Origin: Flammula alnicola | Taxonomy: Eukaryota > Basidiomycota > Agaricomycetes > Agaricales > Strophariaceae | Reading direction: 5' to 3' | Assembly: GCA_015499995.1 (NCBI GenBank) | Contig: JADNRV010000006.1 | Span: 248,001 to 312,000, forward strand | Length of the DNA: 64,000 bases | Part shown: in pieces, positions 55,373 through 64,000 of the stretch | How positions within the stretch are numbered: the first letter of the stretch is position 1 | How the letters are laid out: each line of letters begins with the position of its first letter | The notes under the pieces: model-generated | Seen by the model: the letters and a program-made list of their open reading frames with translations, nothing else | Database searches by the model: none | What the model was told of the DNA's origin: nothing | Translations under genes and position numbers: made by a program

Positions 55373-58300
55373 ATGTCGAACAACACCGAACAGGAGCAAC
55401 TCTTGCTCTGTGACTGCCATATATGTATGCGTGGTGGTCGACGAGAGCCCAAACCAGTACAACGTCGCACATATAATAACCATGCACCCTACCGACAACA
55501 TGTCGGCTCGTACGCCGAGTATCTTTCACAGCAACCACACATTCAACCACCTGGGATGACAGCTAGTCATCCCAACTCAACACCGCAGGCTGTAGCTGGA
55601 TCAAGTAGGCGATCAGAAAGTCCACATCGTGAAGGCTCGGATGAGCTTGATCGCCACCGAAACAAACGAGTCCGATTACAAGCAGAGCAACGTGAAGATA
55701 GTGAATCTGATGAGGGTCTCGGACAAGAGGGTGTTGAAGAGGGCAATGGTCTAGGAGTTGGAGATGGTGAATTCGAGGAGGAGATGCGGATTGGATATCG
55801 GGCGGACAGCCCATCGTTTGACCAGATCGAGCCGCTACAGTTTGACGAAGATGAAAATGTATGATCACATATTTTTATTACATGTATACCATATATTGGA
55901 ATGTAATTAATTTACTGAAATCTCAGGAGGAAGAAGATAACATAGATCCAGGCAGCCTTGCTGATCAACACCTCTCTCCAGAGCCTGAACAGGATGGCGA
56001 GCGAGGCAATCCTCCTGCGACTCCGCCTCCAGAGCCTCCCCAACCTCCAAACTTGGTCCTGGAAGACTTCGAGGTGGAAGCAACTTTGGAAGAGCTTCGC
56101 GTCGTACAGCAATTTATCGAGGCTATTCGAGGCGCATCTCTTGACAACAAATCCCCATCCGAGATGACACTAATCGAGCGCATGAAAAATCCTCCAAAGG
56201 AGGTTCTCAACCTCGCAGATGAAGAGGAATTGCGTACCGGTCTCGAGCTCTTCCTCAGCACCGACAGTGCATCAGAAGAGGTCTTCAATAAATGTCGCGA
56301 GACCTTCAATCGCTCGATGCAGAGACAAGAGATTCCTGACCATCAAGGCATTCCGTCATTATTCGAGGTGAAAGAACGTATCAAAGAAATTACTGGAGTC
56401 GATTCTATCAAGCACGACATGTGTCCCAACACCTGCATTGCATACACGGGCCCGTTTGAAGACCTCGAAATTTGCCCCAAGTGCAACGAACCACGTTACG
56501 ATCCACAACTCCTAGCTGCTACCAATGGTGTAAATAAAACGCCGCAACGTCAATTTCACACAATTCCTATTGGTCCACAGTTACAAGCGCTTTGGCGAAC
56601 ACCGGAGGGAGCACAGTCAATGCAATATCGTCGAAACAAAACTCAAGAAGTACAGCAAAAAGCATCTCAAAACGGCGACCAGATTACCTTTGACAAGTGG
56701 GATGATATTTTCCATGGAACTGCGTACCTTGATGCAGTCTCTGCTGGAAAAATCAACGACGACGACATGGTCCTTCTTATGTCTATTGATGGCGCCCAGC
56801 TATATCAGAGCAAGCAGTCAGATTGCTGGATATATATATGGGTTATACTCGACCTTCCGCCTGACCAACGTTACAAGAAACGTCACATCTTCCCCGGCGG
56901 ATTCATCCCTGGACCAAACAAACCAAAGAACGTTGACTCCTTCCTGTACCCAGGATTTGAGCATGCTGCGGCTATTATGAAGGAGGGATTGGTCATCTGG
57001 AGCGCACTCGATGGCCGGACATTCCTCTCAAAGATATTCCTTATTCTTGGGACTGCCGACGGCCCTGGATTGACTTATTTGAATGGACTAACAGGACATT
57101 CTGGTGCATATGGATGTCGCCTCTATTGTCTGGTCAAAGGCCGAAGAAAAGAAGGAGGTAATCACTACTATCCTGCCTTACTGAAGCCAGAGAATTACAC
57201 CGTCGACGGCTGTGATCATGGCGATGTTGATGGATCACATCTACCGATTGGAAACGCCACAGATTATCGCGAGGCTCTAAAGCACGTTCTCAAGTCGCGA
57301 ACTACCGCGCAGCATCAGCAAAACCGAAAGGCAACAGGAATAACCAAGCCCAGTATTTTTAGCGCATTCCCACCCGATCGAACACTCAGTGTTCCGAACT
57401 GTTTTGGAACAGATCTCATGCACTTAATCTCTCTAAACATTCCAGATCTTTTGATTAGCCTCTGGCGTGGCAGTCTTGAATGCGACACTTCTGATAGCAA
57501 GACCACCTGGAACTGGGCCGTGTTTATGGATGTCACAATTTGGAAGAGGCATGGTCAATCCGTAGCCGATGCGACACCATTTTTACCGGGTTCATTCGAC
57601 AGACCTCCGCGAAATCCCGCAGAGAAAATTTCAAGCGGCTATAAAGCTTGGGAATTTCTGACGTACCTCTTTGGTTTGGGGCCGGGGTTGCTTTATGGTG
57701 TCCTTCCAGGCGAGTATTTTAGGAACTATTGCAAGCTTGTCGCAGGTGTTCGACTACTCCATCAACGCTCGATCTCAGTAGAGCATCTTCAACGGGCTCA
57801 TCGGCTGCTCGTTGAATTTGTCATCGAGTTTGAATCCATCTACTGTACTAAATCAATCAATTCGGCGGTCACAGGTCACAGGCCTACTCGATTTGACGAA
57901 AGGTCACAGGGGTCACACTAAAAATCCCCAAAATCCCCGTGGAACGGTCGTTCCGGGCATCAAAAAGCTTACAAATCCATCAAAATATGCCAAATATAGT
58001 AATTTGACGAATTCAAAATTTCGTCAGTTGGGTCACAGGTCACACCTACTGACGAATTGATTGATTTAGTACAGTATTACCAACGAAAATCATCCCGCTT
58101 ACATTTCTGCCGCCAAAGCATTCACGCGCTTCTCCATCTTGGACCCGAGGTGCCACGCCTTGGGCCTGGTATTACATATACGCAGTGGGCGTTAGAGAGG
58201 ACAATAGGTAATCTAGGAGAAGAAATTCGCCAGCCATCGAAGCCCTTTGCGAACCTCTCTGAGCGAGGTGTCCGGCGTGCGCAAGTTAATGCACTCATCG

Positions 58301-58961
58301 CTGTGTTGCCGGACCTCGATCCACCAAAGCCGCTTTCACGTTTATCTCAGGATCTTGGTGACGGTTATATTTTGTCAATGCCTGATAAGTGTCCTCGACA
58401 AATTTCTGATGCCGAAGAACTGGCTGTGTCTCAATTTTATCACTCAAAGAACCTTGACATCGTCGAAGGGTTTAAATTACAAAAATGGGCTCGACTTCGT
58501 CTACCAAACCTCCAGTTTGTGCGTACTGCTTGGAAGGAAAGATCTAGGCCATTATACAAGGTTAGAATGTCCCGGAATATAATGGTAAGTAAATTATATT
58601 TCCATTCATTAATTATGCTGATTTCTTTTAGTTCTACCGCCACAACGCAGGCCAAGCTCCATTCTTCGCTGAGGTCCAGTACTATTTTCAGGCCGAACTC
58701 GCAGAGCAAACAGAAACACTTGCTTTGGTGTCAACATATGGACCACCCAATCCCCAACTCTTGGAAGAATCAAGCGGTGCATTGCTTGTTTGTCAATACC
58801 AAGGAATTGCGTCGCTTGAAGTCATTTCAGTAAAAAATATTGTCAGCTGTGTTGCAATGGTACCATTCAAGAATCCAGAAGATGGGAGATTTTTTGTATG
58901 TGAGAAGACGGGACTAGAGGTAGCATTTTTGGGTGGGGCAGAGGAGAACGAAGACTTGTAA
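55373..58961 (+). pseudogene. TNP2-type (CACTA/Plavaka-like) transposase, interrupted by a MITE
   Basis: Exons 55373-55858, 55927-58584 (containing the MITE 57843-58074) and 58632-58961. The N-terminus has a Cys cluster (CDCHICMRGGRREP). The TNP2 core includes a zinc ribbon (MCPNTC, ICPKCNEPRY), LLMSIDGAQLYQSKQSDCW, GGFIPGPNKPKNVDSF, GTADGPGLTYLNGLTGHSG with GCRLYC, PPDRTLSVPNCFGTDLMHL, NSGYKAWEFL-type sequence, and ERTIGNLGEEIRQPSKPFANL. These are the hallmarks of fungal TNP2 transposases. The MITE, at the codons for FESIYYQRK, brings stops, so the protein ends early. Removing the element and one TA restores the frame exactly. Apart from the MITE the gene looks intact, so inactivation is recent. 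Terminal repeats of the parent element were not identified. Confidence 0.85.
57841..58076. mobile_element. 232-bp MITE with TA target duplication (Tc1/mariner type)
   Basis: Element 57843-58074, flanked by TA at 57841-57842 and 58075-58076. Perfect inverted termini: left CTGTACTAAATCAATCAATT, right its exact complement AATTGATTGATTTAGTACAG, extending two more bases (CG). The interior has several GGTCACAGG copies and a GGAACGGTCGTTCC palindrome. Non-coding. Precise loss would leave one TA and restore the transposase reading frame, which independently confirms the borders. Confidence 0.9.
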
Positions 58962-59039
58962 CATTCTACATGTGACCCAATTTGGCCGACTACTGTTAGC
59001 ACTGTAACACTTGGACTCGTACCATATAGTCTTTCTATT

Positions 59040-61378
59040 ATGTCATTCTCGCGCCCTCTCACTCGCTCAACAAGCCGTGTAAATCAGCCATTTTATACTT
59101 CAGAAAGGTATGTTGCAACTTGGAATGTCTCTTATGTTATGAATATTGGCCAACTCGTTCGTTGTCATGTACTAGTGCACGGCCAGCACCCCAGGTCACA
59201 ATTGGAAGTTATGCCAATCTCCCTCCTCGAAAACGGCCTAGTCGTGACCATCCTGGTGGCCATGAAGGATTTAGTGTTGAAAATTCTCATCACAGAGTAC
59301 GTGCTACCAACCTGCTTGTCGAAACACCTGTCGATGCTGAGTGTATATCATCAGAGCTATGACGAATTGTATTATTTCAAGAAAGCAACACACCGAGAGT
59401 TGATGGAAGCAGGGAACCAGGCGCATCTCGACCTTTTTGACGCATACACTAGGTTGGATGCAAGTTACATGGAATCAAAGTAGGTATATGCGCTATCTTG
59501 GATCGATTTTACATTGACAAAGTCTCTTATTCAGAGCTTTACTCGACAACTTAACTAAAAGGATGGAACATGCGATTACGACTGGTCCAAGCTCCACACC
59601 TGATAGTGCTACTAGCTCCCAGCCCTCCAGTCTTGGCCCCAAACCCAAGAAGGACGACTTTCCCCACCTCAAATTCTGGTTCCGCCGACTCTACAACCTC
59701 CACCTGCGCGAGAAGAAGAAGGCTAAGGCTGTGCTCAACCCAAACAGTGGGAAGGCAGCTCGTGGGGGTGCGCGACTTGCAGAAACAGGAGAAAATGTCG
59801 CGACGGACTACATTGAAACAGAAGATGGCGAGATAGTTGATGGGCCGACGGCTGCCAGCATTCGACTTCGGCTACGGAACATCTTCAACGAGATGTCAAA
59901 ACCCCAGAATTCGATGGCTCTACCGAACACTTGGTCTGATGCAGGAGTCACAGAGCGCGAATACCTCCTCCGCGAGCTGTACAAGGATTTCCCCTACATT
60001 CGTTTGTGCGACGATGACTGGAAAGCTATTCTGCTGGCCGGAACTAACCTCACAGCCTACCATAACCGCAAGAAGAGGAGGGACAAGGCGATAACAGTCA
60101 AGCAGGAGGCTGGAGTGAAGACCGAAGCTTGTCCACCCCCCGAGGACTTGGGCAGATTGGCCAACGACGATGATGAACCAGCGGATCCCATTACTGCCGT
60201 TGGTGATGTCTCCACGTCGACGATCACGGCTGGCAAACGCAAAGCACCTCCCATGCCTACGCCTTCTGTGGATCCCTCCAAACGACCTCGTATAACATCT
60301 GCCACGTTGCCAACATTCCCATCCTCAGACTCCTCCCAGCTCTCGCCACCATCTCGCTCAACCCCCCCAATATCGCCAGCGATCTTTGCTATCGATCCCA
60401 GACTTATGGCGGCCACAGAATCCCCATCAGACGAGGCCGCACCAGTCCCCGTTCAAGCTGACATGAAAAAACTGTTGGCCCGTCCAAGGCCCAGACCTGC
60501 CGCTGGAGCGATTACTGGGAAGCATGCCGACAAGGGTAAGGGGAAGGAGGCCAGCGAGGCAGATGATGGACAACCTACCCCGAGTCTCCCACAGCCCGCA
60601 TTGAATGCTGCAGTTGCTGCAGCTATGGGAGCTCACACGCAGATGGAAGATGGCCCAGCTGCAGCAGTGGCAGCGCCAGTAACTGGGTCTCCTCTTGGAG
60701 CCGGTACCGCTGGCCCTGCTCCTCGACCTTTTGCGGTCACTAATACATTGTAAGTTCGCTTACATCCCCAAGTGTTATGTCAATAATTCTAACCTATATG
60801 CTAGCGCTTCCCTCTTTGGGCCTCCTGTTGGTCCTTCTACACGACTCGAGTCACTTCGCGCTGTGAAAGAAAAAGGTCAGCTTGGTTCGGATGATAGAAA
60901 GAAAACACGCAAGCAAGGTTTGCCCCTCTGCATCTCCTTTCTTTCAAGCCATGTTGTCATCGACTGATCATGAATCCCAGCCACTACCGCCGCCACTGCC
61001 AGTGTCGATAATGTGAATGTTACCGCCGGCATGAAGAAAGTGACGAAGACATTCGCTCCGAAGTATGTAATTCATGTCATGTCATTTGATCTCATTTCAT
61101 TCTACTAAATGTCTTCCGTCTAGGAATCTATACTATATTGAATACCTGAAGAGCCATGCACCAATAACGATTTCAGCTTTCGAAGCGCAATGGAAGAAGC
61201 TCGGGAAACATGAACAAAAGGTGAGTCTTAATATTTTAAAGACTATTCCTCTTGCTAACGATGCAACGTAATTACTTCCCCTCCAAATCTCTAGCATTGG
61301 ATCGATGTAAGCAAGGGAAAAAAATTACAACCCACAGCCTTGGCCGCAGACGATGATAAGGATGACCTGGACGATTGA
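59040..61378 (+). CDS. companion gene of the TNP2 locus, half-HMG-box-like C-terminus
   Basis: Eight exons can be chained in frame: 59040-59107, 59176-59296, 59355-59479, 59535-60749, 60805-about 60916, about 60982-61062, about 61124-61221 and about 61295-61378. The N-terminus is MSFSRPLTRSTSR; then a helical region ELYYFKKATHRELMEAG...YTRLDASYM; a conserved-looking block KFWFRRLYNLHLREKKKAK and EREYLLRELYKDFPYIRLCDDDWKA; a long Pro/Ala/Ser disordered part with basic patches (GKRKAPPMP, DPSKRPRI); and a last part NLYYIEYLKSHAPI then FEAQWKKLGKHEQKHWIDVSK, which resembles helices 2-3 of an HMG box, ending in an Asp-rich tail. It starts 79 bp after the transposase stop on the same strand, so it may belong to the transposon. 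Function unknown. Confidence 0.6.
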
Positions 61379-63537
61379 TATGTGTAACTTATCCCATTGA
61401 TGACAGCTCTCAGCCTATCTCGCATCCATTCCCTTGCTCTGCAGCTCCGTGGCCCGCATCGTAGTATCTCAACCCTCGACCAACATCGACCGCCAACTTT
61501 CTTAATCACACCTTCAATATCTCGCCTCTACTTTGCCTCTTCTCCAACTCTGCTTCGTCTCGGACTCACCTCTGCTCCGCCACTGCTTTATCTCTGCTCT
61601 ATACCACTGCATCACCTTCCCTTCTGTGTTGCTAGATTTCCTGCTGAATAGGCCGTTTTCGGTCACGACTCGCGACATGCTATTATTTCTGATGTGCTCT
61701 CCGCCCACGCACGACGGTGCTGGTCTACTCTCTCTGCTGGCTGTTCTAGTCCGATATTTTCTCGTCTCGGGGCTCTGAAGTCGTCGTTTATTCCCTTGCT
61801 GGCTTTCTATATAACTACGTGGTGTGATATCCTTCAATTCTTCGTGTTTTCTCTACTTATATGACTCACTTACCTTTTCTAGGCTCCAAACTATGGCCTT
61901 CGACATTCATGCTGACGATGCGCTACACAGCTTCAAGTTGTTCGATATGATTCGAAGACTGAGTTTCTCGCGGCAGTGCGATCTCGTTGGATGTGGTCCG
62001 ATGGATGGATCATGTTCGGTGTCGCAAGATCTGATTCGGTCAGTGGGCCTCCTGCTAACCTCCCACGGTTCGGTCTCGTTGGATCTGGTTCGACGGATTA
62101 GATAGAGATTGTTTGATGTTGTCAGATACTGCAATACAACCTCTTAACGTGTTGTCACATTTCGTTCGATATGATATGATATAATAAGAAGGATTGTAAA
62201 ACCAAAACTAGCGACAGGAAAATCGTCGACCCACATGTGACACGTGTGATATCGTTTGGTATGTTTCTATTTGGCAAGCTGCATTTCTCACTGGGTTTCA
62301 TCCATGGTCCCAATTGATCAAGTATATGACTTGTCAATGTTGGATGATATTCGGGCAGGAAAGGTCGGTCCTATCAATGTTGATGATGAACTTGAGGTTA
62401 TTTCTCACAATGGGGCTACGGATACATGGGATTCTGCTTCCTTGCTCTGCTCTTTAGGTGTATGAACTATGTAGGATGACTTGTACACCTATATTTTAGC
62501 TTAGTTTATCGAAAATTGGCCGTTTTGCACTCTCGCCACTCGCCAGGTTCAGCCAGGTTCCCACGCCATATGACTCGCCTTGACGGCGAGTGGCGAAAAC
62601 TTTTGGAGGTTCAGCCATATACACTAAGCACACAGCTCATACAGTATCTCTTCGAACGGTCGCAACGTAGAAGGAAGTTCGAAGTTGAGGCCTCTGTTCT
62701 TGCACTTAGCGCGAATCCCGAGCAGGCTGAATTGTTGCGCGATTATGTACTACAAGAGACGCTGTGATCCGCCTCCCGTTGTTTCACCAACGGTCCGGGA
62801 GAAAAAGAAGGATGCAAGTCGGGTATCGGGGTAGCATTTTTGGGGATCGATACATTCAGCGGCATTGGAGCCACATTCTGGTAGAAAATCTCCCAGCCTA
62901 TATTTTCAATCACCCAACATCGATCCATCGGGTTTCAAATTTCACTGATCATCCCTCAGGCCTCAGAGTCGATGTTAGATCTGGTTGCTATTATCATCCA
63001 CCAGCTCACGATGTCCGCCATTCAAAGCGATCTCAATCATCAATGCCTCCTTCACTTCGTTTCGCCTCATTTATTTTCTTTCGGTGTCTTTTCTTTGTCT
63101 CCATGGACAAGATAGTCCTCATCTCGTTCGGCCTCAACTTATCTTTTTTCATAAAAGTACTAGTTGCAGGACTGTGCCTGTTCAGAATTCTCGTCGTCAT
63201 GCAATTGGTGGTCATCATTATATCATGATAGGCAATTGGCGACCGCGCACGATCTTGGTATGATTTTATGATCTTTCCTGCAAGTACATCCTTCTTGTAG
63301 GCATTCAGCGACAACGAACTGCTGGAATATGTCACTTCAGGGCCAATAATAGGTGGGGATCTGCTATCTGTATATTCTTAGAAAGCACTCCTTTACATAA
63401 ATCCCTAGTTTGCCTATCTTGCTTTCCCTTGCTATTCCCCGTTTCTCTGGCCGCGTGCTGCAGCGCAGCATCTTTGTCTCTATTCCTACTCCTCGAGGGA
63501 CCTTTTTCTTGTCCAGCTTTCGAAGGCAGAGTCTGAG
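61379..63537. other. 2.2 kb without a supported gene
   Basis: Pyrimidine-rich sequence at 61400-61800, low-complexity short ORFs, and at 62525-62605 a cluster of CTCGCC/GGCGAG motifs (GCGAGTGGCGAAAAC) comparable to those at 54925-55020 on the other side of the TNP2 locus. No domain recognised in any frame. It may include the 3' end of the TNP2 element and the promoter of the gene at 63538. Confidence 0.4.
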
Positions 63538-64000
63538 ATGTCTGTCGACTCGTTCATCCTTTCTCCTCAAAAATTGGATTCTCTCGTTGGGGCAGAGGTG
63601 GCAAGAGTGCTGTCGATCGCAATATTTGCATTAACAGGTGTGCCCCCCCCCCACTTTTTACTAGAAATTTGTGGTGATTCTGAATCTCGAATTACTCAGT
63701 ATATGACTATGCCATTACAATAGATGACGAGGTAAGGGCGTCTGGCGCTTTGCCCTTGTTGTCCGTTTCCTAAACACCTGCAGATATTTTACTTCTGGAC
63801 AGGGCCCTTCTCCATTTCTCATTGTCTGTTTTTTTTCGTGAGTGTTTCTTCGGATGAAATACCATGAAACGACTAGACGATTATTACGCTTTTTCCAATC
63901 AACAGAATCGTTATGTTCCGGCCAGCATCATTCTGTGCGTCCTTTATCTTCGACTCCAGTAATTATCGCTGAAATTCTGTTTAGTCTCGCTATCATCGGT
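63538..64000 (+). CDS. DUF6533-type membrane protein, 5' part (continues past window)
   Basis: Exons 63538-63637, 63700-63731, 63784-63837 and 63906 onward. They join as FALTVYDYAITIDDE, IFYFWTGPFSISHCLFFFNRYVPASIILC, matching the start of DUF6533 proteins: a V-x-D-Y-x-x-T-x-D-x-E-x-x-x-F-W pattern, then a helix with F-x-N-R-Y. The start MSVDSFILSPQKLDS. The first intron has a run of ten C. The window ends in or after the next intron. Same family as 13623-15492 but a different subgroup (FWTG against WRTH). Function unknown. Confidence 0.7.

Noticed and set aside
61397..61651. Short Leu/Pro-rich ORF after the companion gene
   Set aside because: Pyrimidine-rich low-complexity sequence gives such frames by chance. 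No domain and no splice continuity.

Overview
The window is nuclear DNA of a filamentous basidiomycete, most likely a mushroom-forming agaricomycete. Genes are split by many 50-65 nt GT-AG introns. Families typical of Agaricomycetes recur: FunK1 kinases, DUF6533 membrane proteins and TNP2-type transposases. There is an intron-containing tRNA-Pro. There are no operons, CRISPR arrays or bacterial signals. Exon borders below were read by eye from splice signals and frame continuity.

Layout. 0-3.7 kb: 3' part of an NBR1-like selective-autophagy receptor, converging on RIB7 (riboflavin synthesis). 4-11.3 kb: three decayed FunK1-family loci. 11.6-12.5 kb: a frameshifted F-box gene. 13.6-24.4 kb: conserved genes in good order (DUF6533 membrane protein, ALG9 mannosyltransferase, a 752-aa orphan, a copper amine oxidase). 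25.6-28.5 kb: a decayed SET/MYND-like gene bracketed by an inverted pair of repeats, then a TA-flanked MITE. 28.8-36.0 kb: a multi-pass membrane protein, a bestrophin-like channel, an acidic nuclear-type protein, tRNA-Pro and a PNPOx-like flavoprotein. 36.7-42.1 kb: two kinase C-lobe-only genes and one full-length, apparently intact FunK1 kinase.

42.2-54.4 kb is the most interesting part. It holds two head-to-tail copies of a 5.7-kb DNA transposon with imperfect terminal inverted repeats and the same 6-bp target duplication on its outer sides. Its single eight-exon gene encodes about 1587 aa: three AT-hooks, a DUF6729-like zinc module, a candidate RNase H-like transposase core, a DEDDy 3'-5' exonuclease with all catalytic residues present, and a C-terminal cysteine cluster. 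I do not recognise this as a named transposon superfamily. Copy 2 looks autonomous. Copy 1 is broken by a 754-bp foldback element inserted in the first codons of an exon.

55.4-61.4 kb is a TNP2 (CACTA/Plavaka-type) transposase locus, itself broken by a 232-bp TA-flanked MITE, followed by a same-strand companion gene whose C-terminus resembles half an HMG box. The window ends in a second DUF6533 gene. Transposon nests are thus confined to 42-62 kb. Single-base frameshifts are concentrated in 2.8-12.5 kb, and may be real decay or consensus errors.
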